64,000 bases of DNA from UMGS1251 sp036666555 (GCA_036666555.1 JAVWVS010000006.1:1-64000), one strand, 5' to 3'. Shown: positions 8,393 to 17,345, counted from the stretch's first letter. Numbers and translations: made by a program. The notes: generated from the letters alone by a model not told the origin.

Positions 8393-11020
8393 ATGAAGGA
8401 AAACTATTACCAACAAAGCAAAATAGAAGTCCGGAAAGGGATTAATGGAAATGAAGAGCCCCTAACAGAAAGTGATGTCCGGGCACACCAAGAGAAATAC
8501 GGTCTCAACGAATTGGCAGAAGGAAAGAAAAAGAGTATCATTCAGATATTTCTGGAGCAATTCAAAGATTTCCTTGTTATTATTCTGATTGTGGCAGCGA
8601 TTGTATCTGGATTTTTGGGGGATGCAGAAAGTACCATCGTTATTTTAATTGTCATTACCATCAATGCGATTTTAGGAACGGTACAGACAGTAAAAGCGGA
8701 ACAATCTTTGGACAGTCTGAAAAAATTGTCCGGACCGGAGGCAAAAGTACTTCGTGGTGGCAATATTATCAAACTTCCGGCGACAGAAATTACCGTTGGA
8801 GATGAAGTTATGCTAGAAGCCGGAGACTGTGTTCCTGCGGATGGACGAATCTTGGAAAATGCAAGTCTGAAAGTGGATGAAAGCGCTTTGACCGGGGAAA
8901 GTTTAGGCGTAGATAAAACAGAGGAACCCATTGCAGGAGAAGTCCCACTTGGAGACCGAACCAATATGGTATTTTCGGGAAGCTTTGTGACCTATGGGCG
9001 AGGTTCTTTTTTGGTAACCAATATTGGAATGGAAACAGAAGTGGGAAAAATTGCGACCATGTTGAAAACGGCATCCGAAAAACGCACACCACTGCAAGTA
9101 AACTTGGATCAGTTTGGTCAAAAACTATCTATACTCATTCTGATTTTCTGTGCTATTTTATTTGGAATTAGTGTATTCCGTGGAGATTCCATTGGAGGAG
9201 CATTTCTATTTGCAGTAGCGCTGGCAGTAGCGGCTATTCCGGAAGCATTAAGCTCTATCGTCACCATTGTGCTTTCTTTTGGAACACAGAAAATGGCGAA
9301 AGAACATGCGATTATTCGAAAATTACAGGCAGTAGAAGGTTTGGGAAGTGTTTCTATTATTTGCTCAGATAAAACCGGAACATTGACACAAAACAAAATG
9401 ACAGTGGAAAATTATTATGTAGATGAGAAAGTAGTTCCCATATCACATTTGGATTTAAATAATAGTGCGCAAAAACAACTCCTAAGATATAGCATCCTTT
9501 GTAACGATTCTACGAATATAGATGGAGTGGAAATTGGAGATCCTACAGAAACAGCGTTGATTAATTTGGGACTGAGACACGGTATTGATGCATTGGAAGT
9601 GAGAGGACGTTATCCAAGACTGAGTGAAGTTCCTTTTGATAGTGAGCGAAAGCTGATGTCAACGGCACATAGTCTAGAAGAAGGACATCTGATGGTGACC
9701 AAAGGAGCGGTGGATGTACTGCTTGGTCGCATGGCTTATATTCAAAAAAATGGAGAAGTATCTCCAATTACAGAGGAAGATAAACAAAAAATTGAGACTC
9801 AGAATCAGGACTTCTCCAAAAATGGGCTACGGGTATTGGCATTTGCATATAAAGATATGAAAGCTGACAAAGGGTTATTAATGGAAGACGAAACAGACTT
9901 AATCTTCCTGGGCTTGATTGCTATGATGGATCCGCCAAGAGAAGAGTCTATGGCAGCAGTGGAAGAGTGCAAGCGAGCAGGAATTAAGCCTATTATGATT
10001 ACCGGAGACCATAAGGTAACGGCAGCAGCTATTGCAAAACGAATTGGAATTTTAAATGACATTTCCGAAGCTTGTGAAGGCTCAGCTATTGATAATTTAT
10101 CGGATGAAGAATTAAAAACGTTTGTGGAACACATTTCGGTCTATGCCAGAGTTTCGCCGGAACATAAGATTCGGATTGTACGTGCATGGCAGGAAAAAGG
10201 AAATATTGTTGCTATGACCGGAGACGGTGTCAATGATGCACCGGCTTTAAAACAGGCAGATATCGGTGTCGCTATGGGTATTACCGGAAGTGAAGTTTCT
10301 AAAGATGCAGCATCTATGGTGCTAACAGACGATAATTTTGCAACGATTATTAAAGCTGTGGAAAATGGACGAAATGTTTATCGGAATATTAAAAATTCTA
10401 TTCAGTTTCTGTTATCCGGTAATTTTGGAGCAATCCTTGCAGTATTGTACGCATCTATCGTAGGGCTACCGGTTCCGTTTGCACCGGTGCACCTGTTGTT
10501 CATTAACTTACTGACGGATAGTCTTCCGGCCATTGCCCTTGGATTGGAACCACATTCCGTAGAAGTAATGAAAGAAAAACCACGTCCGAAACAAGAGTCC
10601 ATCTTAACCAAAGATTTTCTGGCGAAAATAGGAACCGAAGGATTATGTATTGGAGTGACAACCATGATTGCATTTATGATTGGGTTACAAGAAAGCGCTA
10701 TCTTAGCCAGCACAATGGCATTTGGAACACTCTGCACGGCAAGACTTGTTCATGGATTTAACTGTAAATGTGATGAGCCGGTAGTTTTTCATAAACGTTT
10801 TTGGAATAATGTGTATCTCATTGGTGCATTTTTAATTGGTTTTGTTCTTATTACAGCAGTAATGATGATTCCCGCGCTACAAAGTGTATTTAAAGTACAG
10901 ACGCTGACCATAGGACAATTATTTACAGTCTACGGCATGGCAGCAGTAAATCTGCCAATCATTCAGTTGATGAAAAAAATTCGTTTAGCATATAGGAATC
11001 ACAAACAGGAAAGTAAGTAA
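8393..11020 (+). CDS. P-type cation-transporting ATPase, PII class (probable Mn2+ or Ca2+ exporter)
   Basis: An 875-residue membrane pump. It has TGES at 167-170, ion-site PEAL at 283-286 in TM4, the phosphorylated aspartate in CSDKTGT (D326), a TGD loop and GDGVNDAP near 600-640, and NLLTDSLPA in TM6. Length and the PEAL motif fit PMCA-type calcium ATPases. However, it lies behind a Mn2+-sensing yybP-ykoY riboswitch, as in Lactococcus yoaB. Mn2+ efflux is therefore the likelier physiological role (inference). An RBS-like GGAGGA lies before the ATG. AI-2E transporter gene follows 9 bp later. Confidence 0.9.
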   Translation: MKENYYQQSKIEVRKGINGNEEPLTESDVRAHQEKYGLNELAEGKKKSIIQIFLEQFKDFLVIILIVAAIVSGFLGDAESTIVILIVITINAILGTVQTVKAEQSLDSLKKLSGPEAKVLRGGNIIKLPATEITVGDEVMLEAGDCVPADGRILENASLKVDESALTGESLGVDKTEEPIAGEVPLGDRTNMVFSGSFVTYGRGSFLVTNIGMETEVGKIATMLKTASEKRTPLQVNLDQFGQKLSILILIFCAILFGISVFRGDSIGGAFLFAVALAVAAIPEALSSIVTIVLSFGTQKMAKEHAIIRKLQAVEGLGSVSIICSDKTGTLTQNKMTVENYYVDEKVVPISHLDLNNSAQKQLLRYSILCNDSTNIDGVEIGDPTETALINLGLRHGIDALEVRGRYPRLSEVPFDSERKLMSTAHSLEEGHLMVTKGAVDVLLGRMAYIQKNGEVSPITEEDKQKIETQNQDFSKNGLRVLAFAYKDMKADKGLLMEDETDLIFLGLIAMMDPPREESMAAVEECKRAGIKPIMITGDHKVTAAAIAKRIGILNDISEACEGSAIDNLSDEELKTFVEHISVYARVSPEHKIRIVRAWQEKGNIVAMTGDGVNDAPALKQADIGVAMGITGSEVSKDAASMVLTDDNFATIIKAVENGRNVYRNIKNSIQFLLSGNFGAILAVLYASIVGLPVPFAPVHLLFINLLTDSLPAIALGLEPHSVEVMKEKPRPKQESILTKDFLAKIGTEGLCIGVTTMIAFMIGLQESAILASTMAFGTLCTARLVHGFNCKCDEPVVFHKRFWNNVYLIGAFLIGFVLITAVMMIPALQSVFKVQTLTIGQLFTVYGMAAVNLPIIQLMKKIRLAYRNHKQESK

Positions 11021-11029
11021 GGTGGATAT

Positions 11030-12220
11030 ATGGATTTAGGAAAAGAAAACATGAAAAAGATTCGAGGGTTGATTATATTTACGCTATTACTACTGATTTT
11101 ACTTTGGAAATATGAAGTGGTGTTAAATGGCTTGAACTTTATGGTCAATATTATCTTTCCCTTTTTACTGGGGGGTGCAATCGCTTTCATCATTAATGTT
11201 CCCATGAATTTTTTTCAGCGGCATTTGTTTGAAAATCGAACATACAAAGATCGGAAGGTGGCTCGAAAATTAGCGAGACCTGTGAGTTTAATTCTCACTA
11301 TTATTGCGGTGGTGATGGGACTAAGCATTGTAATGCGAGTGGTAGTGCCACAACTTGGAAATACCATTTTGAGTCTAGGCACCAGTGTTCAAGAGTTTAT
11401 TCCCAAGGTACAGGACTGGGGAGAAAATCTCTTTCATAATAATAAAGAAATTGTGACATGGATTAATAGTCTGCAATTTAATTGGGATAAAATGATTCAA
11501 AGCGGAATTGATTTCTTTAAAACCGGAGCAGGAAGTGTGCTGAATTCCACCTTTGCAGCGGCTAAAAGTATTGTCAGCGGGGTGACCACTTTCTTTATTG
11601 CATTTGTATTTTCTATTTATATTTTACTACAGAAAGAAAAGCTAAATGTTCAAGTAAAAAAAATTGCCTATGCATTTTTTGATGAAAAATATGTAAAACA
11701 GTGCTTGCGTGTATTTTCTTTGACCTATAAGACGTTTTCCCATTTTTTAACCGGACAATGTGTAGAAGCTGTTATTCTGGGGTCCATGTTTTTTGTGGCC
11801 ATGTCTATTTTTAGACTTCCGTATGCCTTGCTGATTGGTGTGTTGATTGCTTTTACAGCACTGATTCCCATTTTTGGTGCATTTATTGGGTGTGCAATTG
11901 GTGCATTTCTGATCTTAATGGTCAATCCCATGCAGGCAATTGGCTTTATCGTTCTATTCTTAGTGCTGCAGCAGTTAGAAGGCAATTTTATTTATCCACA
12001 TGTAGTAGGAGGGTCAGTGGGGCTACCGTCCATCTGGGTATTGGTTGCGGTGAGCATCGGTGGTAGTCTAATGGGAATTGTAGGAATGCTGATTTTCATA
12101 CCGATAGTGTCCGTTGCTTATACGCTGTTTCGTGGATATGTATATGAACGTCTAAAACGAAAAAATGTGACCGTAGATGGTAAATCCGGAGAAGTAGTAA
12201 AAGAAGAACAATCAAAATGA
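11030..12220 (+). CDS. AI-2E family transporter (PerM/UPF0118)
   Basis: 396 residues with about seven or eight hydrophobic segments and the family layout: two N-terminal helices, a polar loop at about 90-180, then a C-terminal membrane bundle. The family covers the autoinducer-2 exporter TqsA and Na+(Li+)/H+ antiporters, so substrate is open. It has an AAGGTGG site 5 bp upstream and begins 9 bp after the P-type ATPase, so it is probably under the same Mn2+ riboswitch. Confidence 0.82.
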   Translation: MDLGKENMKKIRGLIIFTLLLLILLWKYEVVLNGLNFMVNIIFPFLLGGAIAFIINVPMNFFQRHLFENRTYKDRKVARKLARPVSLILTIIAVVMGLSIVMRVVVPQLGNTILSLGTSVQEFIPKVQDWGENLFHNNKEIVTWINSLQFNWDKMIQSGIDFFKTGAGSVLNSTFAAAKSIVSGVTTFFIAFVFSIYILLQKEKLNVQVKKIAYAFFDEKYVKQCLRVFSLTYKTFSHFLTGQCVEAVILGSMFFVAMSIFRLPYALLIGVLIAFTALIPIFGAFIGCAIGAFLILMVNPMQAIGFIVLFLVLQQLEGNFIYPHVVGGSVGLPSIWVLVAVSIGGSLMGIVGMLIFIPIVSVAYTLFRGYVYERLKRKNVTVDGKSGEVVKEEQSK

Positions 12221-12232
12221 ATGACATGGAAG

Positions 12233-12263
12233 ACGGGGTGCTCGTAAAGAGCGGCCCGTTTTC
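12233..12263 (+). terminator. terminator after the AI-2E transporter gene
   Basis: Stem ACGGGGTGCTC with GAGCGGCCCGT (12233-12243 with 12249-12259; G-T and G-G positions inside), followed by TTTTC. Confidence 0.65.
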
Positions 12264-12337
12264 GTATGTTGGGAATAAAGACAACAGGAAAGGGAATGCT
12301 AAGGTTTAAATGATAGAGGAAAAGGAGAAATGTTTTT

Positions 12338-13279
12338 ATGAAATGCAGGCAACGTTATTTTCATGGATCGGAAAAAAAATATCCTTTTTTTGAGGGATGG
12401 TATTTCAAACATCAAAGTAAACAAGGAATCATAGCATTTATTCCGGCGTTTCATGTAAATCCAAGAGGAAGATGGAGCGCATCGATTCAAGTCATTACCA
12501 ATCAGCAGGCGTACTATATAGAGTATCCTATTCAAACGTGCAAAATTGGCTGTGAAACCTTGTATATCAAAATTGGAAAAAATATTTTTTCGGAGAAGGG
12601 AATTTATATAGATATTCAGGAAAAAGATATTCAGATACGAGGAAACATTAGCTATACACCCTTTACAGCACTACGCTTTGATATTATGGGACCGTTTCGC
12701 TATCTACCATTTATGCAATGCAATCACGGGGTGCTAAGCCTTACCCATCAACTAAAGGGAATCTTAGTGATGAATGGAAAGCAGATGCAATTATCCAAAG
12801 GAACTGGGTATATAGAAAAGGATTGGGGTTATTCTTTTCCCAAAGCATACCGGTGGACACAATGTAATTTTATCCAAGGGGGAAATAATTGCATCATGCT
12901 TTCTATTGCAACGATTCCTTTGTGGAAAATAAAGTTTACAGGATGCATCTGTGTTATTTATTATCGGGGAATCGAGTACCGAATGGCAACTTACCAAGGG
13001 GTGCAAATAATAAAGAGTAGTCCCCGGGAAATAATAATTCAACAAAGGAACTTACGACTTCAAGTGACAAAATTAGAAGAAGGTGCACAAAAACTTCGTG
13101 CACCTCAGCATGGCTGTATGAAAAGAATTATCTATGAAAACCCGGCTTGCCGGGTACGGTATCAGTTTTGGGAAAATCATCGACTGCTTTTCAATATCGT
13201 ATCGGATAACGCAGGTTTTGAACAAGCAGGAAACTGTTTGATTTCTAATAAAAAATATTCAAACGTTTTAACAAAATAG
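12338..13279 (+). CDS. tocopherol cyclase-family (lipocalin-like) protein
   Basis: 313 residues opening with the FEGWYFKHQ motif that marks the tocopherol-cyclase/CrtC-like fold, and later EKDWGYSFP. Bacterial members in Clostridia have no known tocopherol pathway, and their function is unknown. No signal peptide or membrane segment is evident. The ribosome site AGGAGAAA is modest. It converges on bioY and overlaps its 3' end by 35 bp. The last third of the gene contains two strong hairpins, at 13081-13105 and 13140-13155, the latter suited to terminating bioY. Confidence 0.75.
   Translation: MKCRQRYFHGSEKKYPFFEGWYFKHQSKQGIIAFIPAFHVNPRGRWSASIQVITNQQAYYIEYPIQTCKIGCETLYIKIGKNIFSEKGIYIDIQEKDIQIRGNISYTPFTALRFDIMGPFRYLPFMQCNHGVLSLTHQLKGILVMNGKQMQLSKGTGYIEKDWGYSFPKAYRWTQCNFIQGGNNCIMLSIATIPLWKIKFTGCICVIYYRGIEYRMATYQGVQIIKSSPREIIIQQRNLRLQVTKLEEGAQKLRAPQHGCMKRIIYENPACRVRYQFWENHRLLFNIVSDNAGFEQAGNCLISNKKYSNVLTK
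13136..13155 (-). terminator. probable bioY terminator inside the convergent gene
   Basis: On the minus strand ACCCGGC...GCCGGGT forms a tight GC hairpin followed by TTTT, about 90 bp beyond the bioY stop and inside the convergent coding region. Confidence 0.45.
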
Positions 13280-13814
13280 GTCCTAGAATCATAGCTATGA
13301 TTATTTTGACAGCATCGCCCAGTAAATAAGGGAGAACACCAATACCCAGACCTTGGACAAAAGTAAGATGCAGCTGCATGCATAACCATGCGGTGCCAAA
13401 GAGGTAGGTAACTACTGTGCCGAGAATCATGCCGACAACAGTCAGCACTTTATGAACATGCGATTTTTCTAAAAACAATCCGGCAATCAGGGTAAGAAAA
13501 ATGAAGCCGATTAGATATCCGCCAGTAGGACCGGCTACTTTTCCAATGCCACCTGTAAAACCTGAAAAAACAGGCAGTCCTACAATCCCAAGCAACAAAT
13601 ACACAAGGTAACTGATGGTGGCAAATTTATAGCCCAGAATAAAGATGCTAATATAAAGAACAAGATTGGTTAATGAAATTGGTACCGGACTAAAAGGGAT
13701 TGGAATAGAAAATGGTGCGAGGATGCAAGTAATAGCTGTCATCAACGCAATTAAAACCAGTTGTTTGGTAGTAAAAGTAGATTTCGTCAGTGTGGTTGCG
13801 GGTTTGGTCGTCAT
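13245..13814 (-). CDS. bioY: biotin ECF transporter S component BioY
   Basis: 189 residues with about six membrane segments. The BioY signature is present: PFSPVPISL near the N terminus, GLPVFSGFTGGIG and GPTGGYLIGF in the middle. BioY binds biotin and works with a shared EcfAA'T module, which is not in this window. I chose the ATG at 13814 because it has an AGGAG site. The frame runs 18 codons further upstream without one. No biotin synthesis gene is adjacent, suggesting uptake. Confidence 0.9.
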   Translation of the reverse strand: MTTKPATTLTKSTFTTKQLVLIALMTAITCILAPFSIPIPFSPVPISLTNLVLYISIFILGYKFATISYLVYLLLGIVGLPVFSGFTGGIGKVAGPTGGYLIGFIFLTLIAGLFLEKSHVHKVLTVVGMILGTVVTYLFGTAWLCMQLHLTFVQGLGIGVLPYLLGDAVKIIIAMILGPILLKRLNIFY

Positions 13815-13846
13815 AATCAAGTCTCCTTTTTTTATTTCTAAAAAAT

Positions 13847-13875
13847 AGTATAGTGGATAAAAAATCAAATGTCAA
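13847..13875 (-). promoter_or_regulatory. bioY promoter
   Basis: On the minus strand a perfect TTGACA (complement of 13870-13875), a 17-bp spacer and TATACT (complement of 13847-13852), about 30 bp upstream of the start codon. Confidence 0.85.
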
Positions 13876-13899
13876 CCAAAATGAAAACAAAGTTTACAC
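13869..13899. promoter_or_regulatory. candidate BirA (biotin repressor) operator
   Basis: Half-sites ATGTCAACC (13869-13877) and AGTTTACAC (13891-13899) flank 13 bp. They resemble the BirA dyad TTGTWAACC-N14-16-GGTTWACAA with a slightly short spacer. One half-site covers the bioY -35 box, the right place for repression by biotinyl-AMP-loaded BirA. Confidence 0.5.
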
Positions 13900-13983
13900 T
13901 AAACCAAAGAAGACAGAATAATCAGACAATTGCTTTGATAAACAATGAAAGATAAATTATATTAAATATTTCAATAAATAGTA

Positions 13984-14012
13984 TTGACAAATAAAAAAAG
14001 GAATGGTATTAT
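13984..14012 (+). promoter_or_regulatory. strong sigma-A promoter upstream of a candidate structured RNA
   Basis: A perfect TTGACA at 13984-13989, a 17-bp spacer and TATTAT at 14007-14012. No protein gene of convincing length follows for almost 900 bp. Confidence 0.8.
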
Positions 14013-14018
14013 GATATC

Positions 14019-14231
14019 AACCTAATCAAACCAAAGAAATTTTCAAACAAGTAAGATGCGAAACTCTCTTTTGGTAGGATGGCTTTTACATGAATCACGA
14101 ATGATGCTGACGAGAAAAGATTATTCAAATGAAAAGAATCCGAGTGCTTGGGTGGGCTTATTGCACTAACCGATTTTAGGCAATAAGAAACAAATATGAA
14201 CAGGAAGGAGGCTTTTACCGTTGGAAAATTC
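14019..14231 (+). ncRNA. candidate structured non-coding RNA (class unassigned)
   Basis: Starting about 7 nt after a perfect promoter, this stretch can close on itself. 14038-14048 pairs with 14220-14230 (11 positions, one A-G mismatch) and encloses roughly 170 nt. Inside are ACCAAAGA with TCTTTTGGT, the perfect 8-bp stem CTTATTGC...GCAATAAG (about 14159-14189), and smaller hairpins. I could not match it to a riboswitch class I know. Size and architecture are compatible with the raiA-type RNAs of Firmicutes, which is only a suggestion. The GGAGG near its 3' end could instead be a ribosome site for the small ORF that follows. Confidence 0.45.
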
Positions 14232-14442
14232 AGAATCAATATTTCAATATGTTAGTGGTGTGGCAAATGTAAGTTCCTGTGTTGAAGGCCTTTACCATAG
14301 ATTATAGTCCAGTAAAAAAAACAATGAAAAGAAATATCGGAGAAGTAAAAAAAACTGGATTCAAAAAATTCGATTTGCAGACATATTGAACATCATACCA
14401 CAAGTAGTTCAAAGATTTAGAAAATGTGTAAAGAAGCATTAG
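14221..14442 (+). pseudogene. small ORF with in-frame TAG, doubtful or broken gene
   Basis: A TTG at 14221, 9 nt after a strong AAGGAGG (14205-14211), opens 28 codons, stops at TAG 14305-14307, and continues in the same frame for 44 codons to TAG at 14440. The second part is Lys/Arg-rich (peptide ends RFRKCVKKH). It could be a decayed small protein gene. It could also be chance in AT-rich DNA, because the TTG lies in the 3' strand of the helix that may close the upstream RNA. Nothing recognisable in either half. Confidence 0.3.
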
Positions 14443-14709
14443 CTAAATATCAGATTTATATGAGATATATAGACTATAGTTATAGACGGAATAACTTAGT
14501 AGGGTGAATGTTTTTACTTGAAGAGCTATAGATATGAATAACTAGGACGGTTCTATATACAGTGAGGGAATATAAATAAGGATATCGAGGATTAAGGAAT
14601 TTACAATCTGAGACTTTGAGTTATATATCGTTTGTTATTTAAAAAAGGCTTACAGGAACGGGAATTTAATAATTCCTCCGATGAAATAAAATAAAATAAA
14701 ACTAAATAT
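14443..14709. other. AT-rich intergenic stretch with no recognised content
   Basis: No open frame of length, no tRNA and no repeat could be recognised. Short frames are broken in all readings. It separates the broken small ORF from a terminator and may be the decayed remainder of a former gene. Confidence 0.5.
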
Positions 14710-14754
14710 AAAGATAGCTATTATAATCATAGAATTGTAATGGCTATCTTTTTT
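14710..14754 (+). terminator. Rho-independent terminator
   Basis: AAGATAGCTATTA pairs with TAATGGCTATCTT (one G-T) around a 14-nt loop and is followed by TTTTT. It probably ends the transcript that starts near 14019. Confidence 0.8.
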
Positions 14755-14806
14755 GTAACTTTTGTAATAAAAACTTAACATTTATGAAAAATTTTACGAC
14801 AAATTT

Positions 14807-14835
14807 TTGACATTGACAATGTCATGTGATAAACT
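14807..14835 (+). promoter_or_regulatory. promoter of the TPR/acidic-repeat protein gene
   Basis: TTGACA at 14807-14812, a 17-bp spacer and TAAACT at 14830-14835. Transcription would begin near 14842, about 58 nt before the chosen TTG start. Confidence 0.6.
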
Positions 14836-14899
14836 AAGAGAGTATAAATACGTATGTTCTAATGAGGAATTAAAAATAATACTAATAGAGGTGAGAGCG

Positions 14900-17271
14900 T
14901 TGGATAAGTATGAATATCGCGTAAAAACGGAACAAATGCTGGAGTATGTAGAACAGAAATCTTATGATAAGGCGCTGGAAATTGCTGATACCATTGATTG
15001 GAAAAAGGTGAAAAATTCATCTATGCTTTGCACAGTCAGTGAAGTTTATGAAAGCAACAAAGACTTTCAGAAAAGTCGGGATGTTTTATTTATTGCATAT
15101 GATCGAGCTCCGGGAAGCCGTAAAATTGTGTACCGGTTAGGAACGTTGGCTTTGAGATTGGGAGATATTGACGAAGCAACAGATTGCTATGAAGAATTTG
15201 TAACGGTTGCGCCAAAAGATCCAAACCAATATATTTTGAAATATAAAATATTAAAGGCGCAAAAAGCACCGGTAGAACAACAGATTGAAGTATTAGAGGA
15301 ATTTAAAAAAGCGGAATATATTGAAAAATGGGCATATGAGTTGGCAAAATTATATGATAAAGCCGGAATGACAACAGAGTGTATGGAAGAGTGTGATGAT
15401 CTCATTTTGTGGTTTAGTGAAGGTAGATATGTCTATCAGGCAATGGAGTTGAAGATGAAGTATAAACCATTAACACCGTTGCAACAAGATAAATATTCAC
15501 ATAGAAATGAAACGGTGCCGGTAGTGGAAACAATACCGGAGGAGAAAGTTCAAGAAGAAACAGAAGAAATAGAAGAAATAGAATTCGAAAAACCGGTGAT
15601 ACCCGCAAGAGTAACAGAGATTACTGAAAAGCTACCACAAGTAACAGAGGAAAAGGTAGAGGAATCGGATTCAATTATACAGACAGCAGAAGGCGCAACC
15701 TTACAGGAAGCATTGATGAATGGAGTTGTTATGGCCGGTGGAGTGATTGCGGCAGAAGATGAGGCAGATGAGATGGAAGAAAAAGAAACTCAAACAGAGT
15801 TTTCTGATAGACCTGAAATTACCGGTCAAATGCGAATAGAAGAAATATTGAAGGAATGGGAAGCAAAACAAAAAGAAAATGCGAAGATCATTCAAGAGAA
15901 AAAACAGCAGGCAGAATTAGAAAAAGAAGTAATGCAAGAGCCGGCGAAAGAGTTCGAAGATAGTATAGAAATAGATGAGCCAGAAGATGTGGAAGAAGTA
16001 GAAGAAATCCAGGAAGTAGAAGAAGTAGATGAAATCGATGAAATGGAATATGAGGACATCGAAGACGATTTAGATGAGGAAGATGATCTAGATGAGGAAG
16101 ATAATCTAGATGACGAAGANNNNNNNNNNNNNNNNNNNNNNNNNNNNNNNNNNNNNNNNNNNNNNNNNNNNNNNNNNNNNNNNNNNNNNNNNNNNNNNNN
16201 NNNNNNNNNNNNNNNNNNNATCTAGATGACGAAGACGATTTAGATGAAGAAGATAACCTAGATGACGAAGATGAGTATTTAGATGAAGAAGATGAATATT
16301 TAGATGAAGAAGAACAGGATGAGGAAGCACCAGAGGAACCACTGAAAAACAACGAAGAAGTTGCAGTTAAAACAAAAAAAATAGAGACCGAAATGGATGA
16401 TCGTGAAATCGATGATCCAGAAGATGAAAAGCGTGGAAAATATGACACGGGATTTGTCGTTCAAGGACGCTATGATTTAAGCGCAACAAGTGAAATAGGA
16501 TTGAAAGCGGGTCTTACGGAGGAGCAAAAACAATTATTTTCTTATTTTGTTCCGGTGCGAGGAATGAGCGAACAAATTGTAGAAGTACTTGAAAATGACA
16601 GAAGTTGTAAAACTAGATATGGGACATCCCGCGTAGGGAATCTGATGATTGTGGGTCACAAAGGTTCCGGAAAAACCGTGTTGGCTGTTGATATCGTAAA
16701 AGCGATTCAAAAGCAGAGAAAGCTGAAACAGGGAAAGGTTGCGATTGTAACCGGAGAATCCTTGAACAAGAAAGAAATGTCTGGGATTATACAGAAATTA
16801 AATGGTGGTGCTATTATTATTGAAAAGGCCGGAAAACTAAGCCCGAAAAAGATAAAGGAATTAGATGAACTAATGGAAGACCAGACAGGCGAGTTACTGT
16901 TTGTACTGGAAGAACAGAGAAAACCGTTAGAGCGTCTTCTTACTGCTAATCCATCTTTTAAAAAGAAGTTTACATCAACATTGGAATTGCCTGTATTCAT
17001 CAATGATGAGCTGGTAACTTTTGGTCAAACATATGCAAAGGAGAACGGATATCGTATTGATGAAATGGGGATTTTAGCCCTATATAGTCATATTGATATG
17101 ATGCAGAGAGAAGATCATGCGGTAACCGTTGCAGAAGTAAAAGACATTATGGATGAGGCGATTGAACATTCCCAAAAAGCCAATGTAAAGCATCTGGTGA
17201 AACGTGTCTTTGGTAAAAATACGGATGATTCTGATCGAATTATTTTGAAAGAACAAGACTTTAAAGGCTAA
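14900..17271 (+). CDS. TPR - acidic repeat - P-loop ATPase-like protein (interrupted by assembly gap)
   Basis: One gene split by a 100-N gap. The N-terminal ~190 residues form tetratricopeptide-like helical repeats (runs such as AYDRAPGSRKIVYRLGTLAL). A long Glu/Asp-rich linker follows, ending in 6-residue D(D/N)LDEE repeats. The C-terminal part (from about 16440) holds an ATPase-like domain with Walker A VGHKGSGKT at about 16651-16677 and a Walker-B-like GGAIIIEKAG. TTG 14900 is the start with a GAGGTG site. The codons upstream overlap the promoter. The two sides are in different frames only because the gap size is nominal. The true gap should be 2 modulo 3. Function unknown. Confidence 0.7.
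16048..16314 (+). repeat. tandem 18-bp repeats encoding D(D/N)LDEE
   Basis: Degenerate 18-bp units reading GAY-RAT-YTA-GAT-GAR-GAR occur on both sides of the N run and probably caused the assembly break. They encode a highly acidic, likely disordered spacer. Confidence 0.85.
16120..16219. other. assembly gap of 100 Ns
   Basis: Exactly 100 ambiguous bases, a conventional placeholder, inside the tandem repeat. The real length is unknown. Confidence 0.98.
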
Positions 17272-17295
17272 AACAAGCCAAAGATTATAGAATTT

Positions 17296-17345
17296 GGAAG
17301 GGCTTTGAAAAATGAGAAATCATTTCTTCAAAACTCTTCCTTTTT
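17296..17345 (+). terminator. terminator after the TPR/acidic protein gene
   Basis: An imperfect stem built of GGAAG..TTTGAA and TTCAAA..CTTCC, followed by a run of Ts. Confidence 0.65.

Noticed and set aside
13666..13848. Plus-strand frame across bioY
   Set aside because: Antisense shadow of a clear membrane protein gene, without its own signals.
14109..14150. CTGACGAG resembling the CUGANGA core of a hammerhead ribozyme
   Set aside because: The required GAAA after stem II and a cleavage site with matching stems I and III could not be placed.
14009..14239. Minus-strand open frame of 76 codons over the candidate RNA
   Set aside because: No ribosome site, no recognisable domain, and it lies opposite a strong plus-strand promoter product.
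16120..16392. Apparent frameshift and two separate genes at the N run
   Set aside because: The acidic repeat reads through on both sides; the frame change comes from the arbitrary 100-base gap.
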